Assembly (NCBI RefSeq): GCF_004339745.1
Contig: NZ_SMGP01000006.1
Span: 124,001-188,000 of the forward strand
Source: Paraburkholderia sp. BL9I2N2
GTDB taxonomy: Bacteria > Pseudomonadota > Gammaproteobacteria > Burkholderiales > Burkholderiaceae
DNA: 64,000 nt
Direction: 5' to 3'
Below are positions 17,453 to 26,497 of this stretch, piece by piece. The stretch's first letter is position 1. Each line of letters begins with the position of its first letter. The position numbers and the translations under genes were made by a program. Below the pieces are notes generated by a model, which saw nothing but the letters and a program-made list of their open reading frames with translations, had not been told where the DNA came from and ran no database searches.

Positions 17453-18001
17453 GTATGCCTCCATTCCTCAATTTTACGGAATGTTGGCGTCCACTTTTTC
17501 CGGCGGACCTCAGCCATCATCGGCGAACTCACTCCCGGGAGCCTCGGCGAGTCCGTCGAAAGTGGGCTTGCTCCAGAGCACCCGCTGGACTTTCGCCAGT
17601 TCTGGCCGAAGCGGTTCAGCATACTCACTATCCGCGATCAGCGCATTCGGCGCCAGATGATCGAACAGGTGCGCGAGCGACGCGCCCTTCAGATGGATGT
17701 TGACCGGCACGCGCACAAGCGCCAGTTTGGCGAGCGCGAAGATTGCCACGATATGGTCCGGGTGGCTCGGCAGCATGAGTGCAACGCGATCACCGCGCCG
17801 CAGCCCCCGATCACGGAGCAACCCGGCTAGCTGGTCGACGCGCCGATTCAGCTCGCCGATCGAGATGACACTCTCCTTGAAATAGCAATAGACAGCGTCA
17901 GGAGCCTCTTGCGCCCGACGTGTAAGCAAAGCAGCGATGGTTTCGTCCGACACCGGCGCGATATCGATATGGGCAGCGTTGGTCATGGAAGGTGAAGACA
18001 T

Positions 18002-18393
18002 GGGCCTTTCTGTCGGTTAAGGGCGGTGGGCAGCGCGGCGGACGCCGCCGCGATCGCCGCCGATGACGGCTTTCCTGAACATCGCAAACGTGTCTAAATA
18101 TTGCATTCCAATATAGACAATTGATATCCAATTTCGTAGAATCCTAGTGCCAACGAAAAACCCCGGATAGTCGGGGTTTATACCTATGTCGACAAGATGT
18201 ACATGCCAGAAGAAGCAACGCTGACGATGAGCAACATTGAGGGAAGACGCCAGCCGGGCACCGTTCGATCGAGACGAGGCGCGTCTATGTACTCGCGAGT
18301 CGGATTTACTTACGATTTGCAGTTCGAAGACACACAAACCCGGAAGCCGTACATCAGTGCGGTCAGGCGGAACAAGCGAAATGGAGCGCGATT
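18002..18393. other. Divergent regulatory region between the CoA ligase operon and the IclR gene
   Basis: This 392-bp region separates two divergent transcription units and should hold both promoters. The part nearest the operon (about 18090-18135) is AT-rich, with TTGCATTCCAATATAGACAA followed by TTGATATCCAAT, two similar ATTCCAAT/ATATCCAAT half-sites that could be regulator-binding sequence. A GC-rich hairpin lies at 18158-18179. No credible gene is seen. Confidence 0.5.
18158..18179 (-). terminator. Rho-independent terminator-like hairpin (minus-strand direction)
   Basis: AAACCCCG and CGGGGTTT form an 8-bp stem around a 6-nt loop. On the minus strand the stem is followed by a run of T. 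It faces no obvious minus-strand gene, because the IclR gene to its right reads the other way; it may be left over from a lost gene or may act as an attenuator for the ligase operon. Confidence 0.5.
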
Positions 18394-19179
18394 TTGACTG
18401 GACAAATCCTGGCGGAGGCTGAACTCGACGAGCGCTTGTACGTGGCATCCGTGGCCAAGGCGATGCGCGTCATGGAGTGTTTCGAGCAATCCAACCGGCA
18501 ACTGTCGATGACTGATATTGCTGCGTCTAGCGGCCTTGGCCGAAGCGCGACGCAGCGCTTCGTCTATACGCTATACAGCCTGGGATATCTGCGCCGCGAC
18601 CCAGCCTCGAAGCTCTATTCGCTTTCGGCGAAAGTATTCCGCTTCGTTCATGGAATGATTGGAGCCAACGCGGCACTTGAGCGCAGCTACCACGTGTTAT
18701 CCCAGTTGGCCAAGGAAACGCGGGAGACGGTGTCGTGGGTCGAACTGGACAACGACGAGATTGTGGTCATCGGCAATGTACCGAGCGTTCATCTCGCCTC
18801 CATCACCCTATCGGTCGGCAGCCGCTTTGTCGCGTTGCCATCGTCGTCGGGACAGGTATTGCTCTGCCAGCGACCGGCCGCCGAGCTCACCAGGATGGTC
18901 GAACGGCTTGACTCACTATCCCGGCTCCGCTTCGGTGAAAAGTCGAGCGAGGACGTCCTTGCGTACCTGGACGATGTGCGGGAAGCGGGTGTCGCGATAA
19001 CGGAAAAGAGCTTCGACGAAGGTAGCATTTCCATTTCGGCACCGGTCTATGATTACGCTGGCCGCGCTATCGCCGCGATTAACCTCTCCACGCTAACGTC
19101 GCGCTATAGCCTCGATGCGGCGAGAACAGAATTGGCGCCGCAGGTTATCGCAGCGGCGCAGGCCGCGTCGGGGGCTTAG
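18394..19179 (+). CDS. IclR family transcriptional regulator
   Basis: A 261-residue regulator. The N-terminal winged helix (YVASVAKAMRVMECF, then LSMTDIAASSGLGRSATQRFVYTL) is followed by an IclR effector-binding GAF-like domain with AGVAITEKSFDEGSISISAPVYD near the C-terminus. The start appears to be TTG at 18394 with GGAG 7 nt upstream; the first in-frame ATG would cut into the DNA-binding domain. It is divergent from the CoA ligase/ABC operon and is probably its local regulator, responding to an aromatic or acidic substrate as is common in the family. Confidence 0.9.
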   Translation: MTGQILAEAELDERLYVASVAKAMRVMECFEQSNRQLSMTDIAASSGLGRSATQRFVYTLYSLGYLRRDPASKLYSLSAKVFRFVHGMIGANAALERSYHVLSQLAKETRETVSWVELDNDEIVVIGNVPSVHLASITLSVGSRFVALPSSSGQVLLCQRPAAELTRMVERLDSLSRLRFGEKSSEDVLAYLDDVREAGVAITEKSFDEGSISISAPVYDYAGRAIAAINLSTLTSRYSLDAARTELAPQVIAAAQAASGA

Positions 19180-19259
19180 TACTACGGCGAAATGACCTCA
19201 GGGCACGGGGCGCGCCATGCCCACCTGCGTCTCAAGCGTAACGTGTCTTCTCCGACGGA

Positions 19260-19622
19260 TCAAAACTTATGCCGAACGCCAGCCGTCAGCAGATTCTGCG
19301 CCTGCGTGCTCGACGGCGAGAAGCCAAAGATATCCGCATGCGAGCCTTGGCTGGCAAGCCGATACGCCTCATAGACATGGACATCCGTGCGCTTCGACAG
19401 GGGATAGTCGAGGCTTAGACTACCCATGTCCCATGTCCGCGCCCCTGCAGCATCATGATAGGTGCCCTGCGTCAGCACGTATCCTGCGCGGAGCACGAGC
19501 GCAGGTGTCAGCTTGTACGTGCCGTTCAGATCGACGTTTGTCAGTTGCAGACCCGTGCCATCGAGGTAGTCGTATCGCACCGACGTCACTCCGCCGTTTA
19601 TCCGAACATGTAGCGGGTTTTT
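19260..19622 (-). pseudogene. C-terminal fragment of an OmpC-type porin
   Basis: About 120 codons encode the last strands of a Burkholderia-type trimeric porin: LSLDYPLSKRTDVHVYEAY and the terminal TAGVRHKF with the final Phe needed for outer-membrane assembly. The N-terminal signal peptide and the first two thirds are missing, and the upstream frame has no similarity. The complete porin at 32886-34085 has the same ending. Confidence 0.85.
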
Positions 19623-19765
19623 CACGTATTCCGGCCGACCCTCAATACTGCCAAGGCAAAGACAGAATGGCCCGACCGGGCGTTGCAGCCGCACCTGCAT
19701 TTTGCGGGTCGGAAGCCTGCCCCGAGATCCGTGGGAAAGACGGCATTTAGCTGAAACCTATCGGT

Positions 19766-21607
19766 TTATTGGCACGCGTAGCTTGCCGGGAAACTGATAG
19801 GACCACCGACGTAATGCACGGTTTCCGGATACAGGCAAAGCGCCCTCGATGCAGTTCCGTCCGCGGAGCTCACCTGGATTTCAGACGGCGCCTGTCCCTT
19901 TTCGACCCAATTTCGCAGTGCCTGAAACATCTCATCCCGGCCAGCCGCTGGTTGTGGCAATGGCATCTTCGCCGCGTTGATCTGTGCATTGGTAGTCGGA
20001 TCTATGGAAGCGCTGGTTGCGAAACCGCTGTCGTGCGCAAGCCCTGGAATCAGGAACAGACGGTAGAACGACTGCACGGGCGCTTTCCCACCCATCTGGG
20101 TAGCAACGCGCTCGAAATAGTTGATTGATCCTTCCGGGAAAATCTTGTCATCTGCGAGTCCGTGATAAGTGAGGATCTTGCCACCCGCTGCGTGGAAAGC
20201 GCCCAAGTCGGGGTCATCGGTGTTGATGTTGCTAAACGAGGGCTGCAGCGCAATGCCTTGCGCGTAAGCATTAGTCAGATCGCTGTACCCGACTTGCTTC
20301 CATTTGTTTGCGCCGTTGCCCGTCGCGTTGACAAACGTCGCCTGCGCATAGGCGGGATTTTGCAACTCCAGTGCGACCTGATCGGTTGCGATACTGAAAG
20401 GGGTGACACCCGCGAGTGACAACGAGAGACTCGTGCCACGTGTCAGTCCGTACCATAGCTGGTTCGCGGCAAGAGTTGCAGCATTGCCGTTATCGACCGC
20501 AGGGTCCGGTACGCTGCCATCCGTCGTCTGTCCATACCAGATCTGGTTGACGACGTGCGCCTCGGTTGCCGTCAGACATGCGCTGTTCGTGCTGGCTCCT
20601 GTCACGCCATTGCCGGCCGCTCCCGCACAAAGTACGTTGACATCTCTGTCCGGATCATAGCGGCATTGCATCGGATTGAGCAGATAGCCCAAGCCTATGG
20701 CATCGCAGGATTTGACGGCGGCGCCGCTGACGAAAGCGAGCTTCGCTGCCGAGATAGGTGCGCCCAGCGACTGTTGCATGGCAATCTGCGGATAAAGCTC
20801 GGCGGTGATGAACTTGCTCCAGTTAAAAGCCGGTGAGCCAGCGAGAATTCCGTCAAAATCCCTAGGATACTTTTGCGCAATCTTGAACCCTTGGCGTCCT
20901 CCGGTGGAAAACCCATCCCAATAGGCGTAGGTCTGTGCGCGCCCGTAGTATGCCTTCACAAGCGCCTTGGTCTTGACCGCCATTTCGTGCATGCTTCGCT
21001 CAGCGAAGTCCTGCCACAAAACAGCGTTAATAGTCCCATCCGGGTTCATTGCGAACGATCCGTTGTTCAGAATGACATGGCCGTGATCGGACGCGCTCAC
21101 CACGTACCCTTTATTGACCGCCGCCAGGTAGAGGGACTTCGTTGCCACCTGAGTCGGGTCCGAAACAGCGCCACCCGCCCAACCGCCGCTGCCTGTCGCC
21201 CTGATGATGTTGTTCCATACGGAAGCCGTTGGCAGCCAGACCTCAATGCCGATCCCAGCAGAAGTAGACGGTGCCCCCGCTGGTCCAGGATTCCCCGGAC
21301 CCACGACAAGCTTCACCAGACACACGTCGGTTGCGGCGACTGGCGGAGTCGGTGATGCGGGGGTGTTGGCAAGCTCGTAGGACGATCCGGCCTTGAACTG
21401 TTTGACAAAAACAACTGTTGTGTTGGCATCTGGCTTGAAAGCCGTTTTCATGCTGTCGTCACAGGTTAGGAATGCTGATTGCTGCGCCGATGGCGAGATA
21501 TCGTCGTGACCGCCGCAGCCGGAAATAGATAAACCCAACAAGGTGCCTAACAGCAGACAAAATATAGTCCAGGCGCCCGGTTTTCCTGCACGGCACTTAT
21601 AAGTCAT
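19766..21607 (-). CDS. Tannase/feruloyl esterase family lipoprotein
   Basis: A 613-residue alpha/beta-hydrolase of the tannase/feruloyl esterase family, which cleaves ester bonds of gallate or hydroxycinnamate esters outside the cytoplasm. The N-terminus has a hydrophobic stretch and lipobox SISGC (Cys about 31), so it should be anchored as a lipoprotein. The nucleophile elbow reads WDGFSTGGRQG, the acid region YHGLADDKI, and the histidine region PGLAHDSGF. In characterised members the residue before the serine and the one after the histidine are cysteines that form a disulfide; here they are Phe and Asp. The Ser, Asp and His themselves are kept. It may supply an acid to the neighbouring CoA-ligase operon. 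Confidence 0.88.
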   Translation of the reverse strand: MTYKCRAGKPGAWTIFCLLLGTLLGLSISGCGGHDDISPSAQQSAFLTCDDSMKTAFKPDANTTVVFVKQFKAGSSYELANTPASPTPPVAATDVCLVKLVVGPGNPGPAGAPSTSAGIGIEVWLPTASVWNNIIRATGSGGWAGGAVSDPTQVATKSLYLAAVNKGYVVSASDHGHVILNNGSFAMNPDGTINAVLWQDFAERSMHEMAVKTKALVKAYYGRAQTYAYWDGFSTGGRQGFKIAQKYPRDFDGILAGSPAFNWSKFITAELYPQIAMQQSLGAPISAAKLAFVSGAAVKSCDAIGLGYLLNPMQCRYDPDRDVNVLCAGAAGNGVTGASTNSACLTATEAHVVNQIWYGQTTDGSVPDPAVDNGNAATLAANQLWYGLTRGTSLSLSLAGVTPFSIATDQVALELQNPAYAQATFVNATGNGANKWKQVGYSDLTNAYAQGIALQPSFSNINTDDPDLGAFHAAGGKILTYHGLADDKIFPEGSINYFERVATQMGGKAPVQSFYRLFLIPGLAHDSGFATSASIDPTTNAQINAAKMPLPQPAAGRDEMFQALRNWVEKGQAPSEIQVSSADGTASRALCLYPETVHYVGGPISFPASYACQ

Positions 21608-22005
21608 CTTCCAATCTCCAATGTCTTACGATGCTTATGACAATAGAACACGCAGGGCGCGTTCTTATTTTGCCCACACGGACTCCGTTGCGCGTACGTC
21701 GACTAATGCATCTTGGTGCACCATCGATGCGCGAGACAAACATGTTGGTGCATCAATGGACTCGCGGTTTACCCGCTCACTTTTCGGTTAGGACGCACGT
21801 GTTCCTCCGGCGATCTGCCCGTTCCGAGCGATCGGTTCGCTTGGTGGCCAGTCGTCCGACGTCTTACGCGGGCTAGTCGAGACGTCCCGCGCCGTCATTT
21901 CGCAATCCCAGCCAGACTTCTTTAGCGTCGCAACGGCTAGACGGCAGCCCCGCATTCAACACCAGCGAATACACAGAATGAGCAATTCGCGGCCAAAGTG
22001 ACGGG
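21608..22005. other. Intergenic region, no credible gene
   Basis: About 400 bp upstream of the lipoprotein gene, presumably including its promoter. Short ORFs in several frames show no domain. The right part adjoins a transposase remnant and may itself be IS debris. Confidence 0.4.
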
Positions 22006-22140
22006 CTGAATAACCTGATCGAGCAGGCCCATCGCAACCTCAAGTCCCGAACGAACGTGATTCTCGGCTTCGAACGGTTCAGGAGCGCCGCGACCACGAT
22101 TTCAGGCATCGAGTTGCTGCAATGCTGTCGGCTTAATACG
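22006..22140 (+). pseudogene. IS6-family transposase remnant (C-terminal)
   Basis: The frame beginning LNNLIEQAHRNLKSRTNVI and continuing LGFERFRSAATTISGIELL matches the C-terminal signature of IS6/IS240-type DDE transposases, including the final catalytic Glu in IEQ. There is no N-terminal part and the similarity ends about 40 codons on. It marks an old insertion or recombination point. Confidence 0.75.
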
Positions 22141-22150
22141 GTATCCGGAT

Positions 22151-22474
22151 CTATAGGAATACTCGAACATACCGCCTATTTGCACCAGAGCCGCAATTCC
22201 CAACGAGCGCTGCTTCCCATCCGGCTTGGGTGCGGAAACGGACACCTATGCCGTTGATGAGGAAGTGTCCGAAATGGGCAAGCATCGTACCCCATTCGCA
22301 ATTAGTAGCTATGTGCTCGAGCGCAAGGCCTTCGATGATCGCGATAAACCACCTCTTGTGCATCGCAGCATCTATCCATGTAGTGGTAGCTCTTGGGCGC
22401 GCTACTAGCGAGCCAAGTTGCCAATCTGCCAGAAACAAGATCCCGCAAGCTATTCCTTTTTCCCACTCAGTCAT
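22151..22474 (-). CDS. Hypothetical protein, doubtful
   Basis: This 107-codon frame starts at an ATG preceded by AGGG and has an aromatic-rich, hydrophobic composition. I recognise no family. It overlaps IS debris on one side and could be a spurious ORF; its amino-acid make-up is somewhat more protein-like than the opposite strand. Confidence 0.25.
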   Translation of the reverse strand: MTEWEKGIACGILFLADWQLGSLVARPRATTTWIDAAMHKRWFIAIIEGLALEHIATNCEWGTMLAHFGHFLINGIGVRFRTQAGWEAALVGNCGSGANRRYVRVFL

Positions 22475-22552
22475 CTTGCGCCCTAGCTCGCAGTCTTTCC
22501 TGGATGTTGCAGAGGCACAGGCCTGGACACAATACTTAGGCCGCGATGGCAA

Positions 22553-22863
22553 CCATCGTCATGCACGACGGCTGGAAGAGCATGCTGAATAAGGATATTA
22601 CGACCTCGTGGCAATCCCTGTCAGGGTAAGTCTGGACTCGTAGAAGACTCACGGAGATGCGGCAGAAATCTGCTCGCGGCTACGGGATGCTGATCTTCGC
22701 GGCGGTTGCAGACCACGACGCTCTGACTCGCCCATGCGTCCGGTGAGCGGAATCAGCGAAAGCTGATGGCTAACATCGTCGTATTGCTTCCATTGGCAAT
22801 ATAGCGAGTCCGAAATTCAATTCAACGAGATCAAACTCTGCTTAGCTAGTTACGTTCTCAGGA
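22553..22863. other. Intergenic region, nothing recognised
   Basis: About 310 bp downstream of the oxidoreductase gene show no supported ORF. No strong T-tailed hairpin is evident for the large minus-strand gene. Confidence 0.4.
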
Positions 22864-25800
22864 TCAGGCCGCCTCCCTGCTCAGCCCCGAACGTCCGGCC
22901 GCGTTGCTCGACCTAAGGGCACGTGCCTTCGCCGCCGCAGAGTCGGCGTGGCGTTCCTTTACGTGGCCAAAACCCCTGACTGTCTGCGGCAGCCTTGCCA
23001 GCTCCAATGCCGTTTTCAGTCCGTCGGTCTTGAGAGATTTTGCGACTTCGCGCATTAGTTCCTCGAACTCGGCGATGGCAGCACGCTCTCGTCGGCGCTC
23101 GATCGTATGTCCGAAAGGGTCTACCGGTGTACCCCTGAGAAATCTCGCTTTGGCAAGTACTTTGAACGCTGTCAGCACCCAGGGGCCGTACTGCCTTTTC
23201 ACGGCATGACCTTCGCTATCTTTTCTCGCCAGTAAAGGGGGCGCCAAATGAAAATTCAGTTTGAAATCGCCTTCAAACTGGTGCTTCAGCCGCACGATAA
23301 AATCTGTCGCCGTGTAAAGACGCGCCACTTCGTATTCATCCTTGTAAGCCATCAGCTTGTAGAGGCTTATCGCTACTTCACGAGAGAAGTTATCTCCATG
23401 CACGCGGTTAGCTTCCAGCGCAGCAATTTCGCCGACGAACCGCTCATAGCGACGCGCGTAACGCGCGTTCTGATATGCCGTGAGCCGGGCCGTTCGATCG
23501 GAGATAATGTTTTCTAGCGTTTGCCGCCGAGGAGGCATTGCCACCGCAATGGCCTTCTCAAACCCGGCCACAGCACGCGTGGAGGCAAGATTGAGAGCAG
23601 CTTGGCGTCCCCAGGAAAACGCCGCTTTGTTCATCGCGACTGCAGCGCCGTTCAGTTCGATTGCCTGCAACAGCGAGTTCTCCGTAAGCGGAACGAGGCC
23701 TTTCTGCCAGGCATATCCAAGCATGAATACATTTGTCGCCACCGCGTCGCCCATGAGTGCCGTCGCAATGCGGGACGCCTCTATCGCATCGACAGACAGC
23801 GTATGGTCCTTGACTTGCGCAAGCAGCCCGTCCGGCGCGGCCTGCCACTGCGGATCGCGTGCAAAGCTGCCGGTCGGTGCGACGTCCGTATTCATGATCG
23901 CAACTGTGCGGTCCGGATTGCTCAAGGTTAAAGCGTCCTTACCGGCCGCTACCATCATGTCGCATCCAAGAATTAGATCAGCTTCGCGCGCCGCCACACG
24001 GGCAGCATGCAGTTCGTCCGGAGTCTCGGCAATGCGCACATGCGACATGACAGCACCGCCTTTCTGCGCCATGCCCGCCATGTCGAGGACAAGAACACCT
24101 TTGCCCTCAATATGCGCGGCCATCCCCATCAGGGCGCCAACTGTGATCACACCGGTGCCTCCGACGCCAGTTACAACTATGTTGTAAGGACGAATCCACT
24201 GAGCGATTTCTGGCTGCGGCAGATTCGTTGGAACGGCCAGATCGGCCTTGTTTGCCTTTCGCAGTCGCCCTCCCTCCACCGTAACGAAGCTGGGACAGAA
24301 TCCCTTAACGCAGGATAGGTCCTTGTTGCAGGAGTTCTGGTCAATCGTTCGCTTACGTCCCAGTTCGGTCTCGATAGGCATGATCGATACGCAGTTCGAC
24401 TGAACGCCGCAATCTCCGCAACCCTCACACACCTCCTGGTTGATTACGACCCGCCGTGCAGGGTCCACCAGCTTCTTTTGTTTTCTTCTGCGTCTCTTTT
24501 CTGCCGCACATGTTTGCGCGTACACGATAACCGTTACACCCTGAACTTCACGAAGCTCGCGCTGCAGCACGTCCATGCTGTCCCGGTGCAGCACGCGGGT
24601 TCCCCTGGGGAGCGCGGCCCCAGCAAATTGCTCCGGCTCGTCGCTTACAAGGTGCACCTCCTTCACGCCCTCCGCAGCCACCTGATGAACTATCTGAAGA
24701 ACGGTGGGACTGCCCTCCACAGGTTGACCACCGGTCATTGCGACGGCGTCGTTATAGAGAATCTTGTAGGTAATGTTGGTACCTGCTGCGATCGCCGCCC
24801 GGATCGCCAGCGATCCGGAATGCATGTACGTCCCGTCACCAAGGTTCGCAAAAATATGGCGCGTCGACGTGAACGGGGCCTGACCGATCCACGTGGCGCC
24901 CTCTCCGCCCATCTGCGTGAACGTCTCAGTACTTCGGTCCATCCACATTGCCATGAAATGGCAACCGATTCCGGCAACTGCACGACTACCTTCCGGGACC
25001 TTCGTGGAAGTGTTGTGAGGACATCCGGAGCAAAAATAAGGCACGCGCTGGGGAAGCGACGGGTCAAATTTCGGACGATCCACGTTCGAGCTGTCGCGCA
25101 CCAGGTAGGCACGCACGCCGGGCGGCAACTCACTTTCATTGAAAAGACGTGACAGGCGAGCAGCAATCGTTGCAGCGATTGTTGAAGCATTCAGTTCGCC
25201 ATTGGGTGAAAGCAGGATTCCGGTTTTCGGTACCTGCACCCACTCCCCGGTCTCACTGTACTTGCCAACGACTCGCGGGCGCGAATATGCTGGCTCGTTA
25301 TACAGTTGCTCCTTGAGCTGATATTCGATGATCTGCCGCTTCTCCTCGACTACGAGAATCTCCGAGAGCCCTTGTGCAAAATGGCGTACGCCCTGTGGTT
25401 CGAGCGGCCATGACACTCCAATCTTTAGCAGGCGGATCCCCAACTGACATGCGGCCCCCTCGTCAAGTCCGAGGAGCGCCAATGCTTCCCGTGTGTCAAG
25501 ATAGCTTTTGCCGGTAGTGACAATCCCAAAACGCGCGTCCGGTGCGCTCCATATCTGCCGGTTGAGCCCGTTCAACCGAACGTATTCGAGTAGCGCATAC
25601 AGGCGCTCTCGCTGGAGCCGGTTTTCCTGCTCAAGCGGCGCGTCGGGCCAACGCAGGGAAAACCCGTCAGGCGGTACAGGATAGCTATCTGGGATACGAA
25701 TATCGACTGATTTCGGATCGATATCGACAGACGCCGATGTCTCAATCGTATCTGAGACTGTCTTGAAACCGATCCAACATCCTGAATAGCGCGACATCGC

Positions 25801-26400
25801 CCAACCATGGAGGCCGAACTCAAGGAACTCGCGTACTCCTGACGGATTCATCACGGGCATCATAGCTGCAATAAACGCGTGCTCGCTTTGATGGGGCAGA
25901 CTCGACGACTTGCAGCTGTGATCGTCACCCGCAATTACAAGGACGCCACCGTGCTTTGACGTGCCGGCGATGTTTCCATGCTTGAACACGTCACCACTGC
26001 GGTCAACGCCGGGACCTTTTCCGTACCAAAGCGAAAAAACCCCATCAACCGTCGCATTGGGGTCGAGGTTGACCATCTGGCTCCCCCAGACGGAGGTCGC
26101 AGCCAGTTCTTCGTTCAGTCCAGGCACAAACGTGATGTTATGGGAAGCAAGATGCTTCTTTGCCTTCCACAATTCCTGGTCAACTGCACCAAGCGGAGAC
26201 CCGCGATATCCAGAGACAAACCCGCCCGTATTCAACCCGAGGGCTTGGTCCCGTGACTTCTGGGCCAGCAGCATCCGCACGAGTGCCTGGGTGCCCGTCA
26301 TGTACACACGGCCTTGTAGCTTGATGTACTTGTCATCAAGCGAGACCGCCGCCGCGAGGCTGCCGCCGGTCTGAACAGCTTTCTGAACACACGACTCCAT
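22864..26400 (-). CDS. Indolepyruvate ferredoxin oxidoreductase family protein (single-chain)
   Basis: A 1178-residue cytoplasmic enzyme that oxidatively decarboxylates a 2-oxo acid, typically an aryl pyruvate, to an acyl-CoA. The order is an N-terminal pyrimidine-binding domain (GFVSGYRGSPLGAVD), a TPP-binding domain (PYFCSGCPHNTST, later NDAVAMTGGQP), an Fe-S segment CEGCGDCGVQSNC near residue 657 with further cysteines in SCNKDLSCVKGFCPS, and a C-terminal gamma domain (VVTGVGGTGVITVGALMG, near residue 740). Proteobacterial members join the archaeal alpha and beta subunits in this way. ATG 26400 with GGAG upstream is chosen over ATG 26469. A LysR gene is divergent. Confidence 0.93.
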   Translation of the reverse strand: MESCVQKAVQTGGSLAAAVSLDDKYIKLQGRVYMTGTQALVRMLLAQKSRDQALGLNTGGFVSGYRGSPLGAVDQELWKAKKHLASHNITFVPGLNEELAATSVWGSQMVNLDPNATVDGVFSLWYGKGPGVDRSGDVFKHGNIAGTSKHGGVLVIAGDDHSCKSSSLPHQSEHAFIAAMMPVMNPSGVREFLEFGLHGWAMSRYSGCWIGFKTVSDTIETSASVDIDPKSVDIRIPDSYPVPPDGFSLRWPDAPLEQENRLQRERLYALLEYVRLNGLNRQIWSAPDARFGIVTTGKSYLDTREALALLGLDEGAACQLGIRLLKIGVSWPLEPQGVRHFAQGLSEILVVEEKRQIIEYQLKEQLYNEPAYSRPRVVGKYSETGEWVQVPKTGILLSPNGELNASTIAATIAARLSRLFNESELPPGVRAYLVRDSSNVDRPKFDPSLPQRVPYFCSGCPHNTSTKVPEGSRAVAGIGCHFMAMWMDRSTETFTQMGGEGATWIGQAPFTSTRHIFANLGDGTYMHSGSLAIRAAIAAGTNITYKILYNDAVAMTGGQPVEGSPTVLQIVHQVAAEGVKEVHLVSDEPEQFAGAALPRGTRVLHRDSMDVLQRELREVQGVTVIVYAQTCAAEKRRRRKQKKLVDPARRVVINQEVCEGCGDCGVQSNCVSIMPIETELGRKRTIDQNSCNKDLSCVKGFCPSFVTVEGGRLRKANKADLAVPTNLPQPEIAQWIRPYNIVVTGVGGTGVITVGALMGMAAHIEGKGVLVLDMAGMAQKGGAVMSHVRIAETPDELHAARVAAREADLILGCDMMVAAGKDALTLSNPDRTVAIMNTDVAPTGSFARDPQWQAAPDGLLAQVKDHTLSVDAIEASRIATALMGDAVATNVFMLGYAWQKGLVPLTENSLLQAIELNGAAVAMNKAAFSWGRQAALNLASTRAVAGFEKAIAVAMPPRRQTLENIISDRTARLTAYQNARYARRYERFVGEIAALEANRVHGDNFSREVAISLYKLMAYKDEYEVARLYTATDFIVRLKHQFEGDFKLNFHLAPPLLARKDSEGHAVKRQYGPWVLTAFKVLAKARFLRGTPVDPFGHTIERRRERAAIAEFEELMREVAKSLKTDGLKTALELARLPQTVRGFGHVKERHADSAAAKARALRSSNAAGRSGLSREAA

Positions 26401-26463
26401 CGTGCCGTCTCCGCTAATTGGATAGTTTGCGAGAGTATATGAACGGCTCGAGGTATTGTAAAA

Positions 26464-26477
26464 TTTCAAATTCGAAA
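26464..26477. promoter_or_regulatory. Candidate LysR-type operator
   Basis: TTTCAAATTCGAAA is a near-palindrome in the 97-bp gap between the oxidoreductase gene and the divergent LysR gene. AATTTCAAA is repeated at 26490-26498. Spacing and place suit the recognition site of the adjacent regulator, but no binding data exist. Confidence 0.45.
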
Positions 26478-26497
26478 CACCGATATGAGAATTTCAA

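Larger units (their letters stand above)
16245..17512 (-). mobile_element. IS3-family insertion sequence (1268 bp) inside the CoA ligase gene
   Basis: Both ends start TGAGGTC and continue as an imperfect inverted repeat that ends in a perfect GTGGACGCCAAC (left 16245-16274, right 17483-17512). The element is flanked by the 3-bp direct repeat GCC at 16242-16244 and 17513-17515. Two overlapping transposase ORFs with a slippery A7 between them are typical of the family. The clean target repeat and intact ORFs point to a recent insertion. Confidence 0.93.
15138..18001 (-). pseudogene. AMP-forming acyl/aryl-CoA ligase, split by an IS3-family insertion
   Basis: The N-terminal 162 residues (17513-18001) and the remaining part (15138-16244) belong to one adenylate-forming ligase. 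Removing the 1268-bp IS and one copy of the 3-bp target repeat GCC restores an open frame of 530 codons reading EFADD-GGPDAIIALTPSSGTTG, so the P-loop SSGTTGAPKG lies just after the insertion. Later motifs are GYGLSE, the hinge-region GRKKDMLRRRGINISAWEVE and the catalytic lysine context TPTQRIRKNDL. When intact it would activate a carboxylic acid as first enzyme of this operon. As it stands the gene makes a truncated N-domain. Confidence 0.92.
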
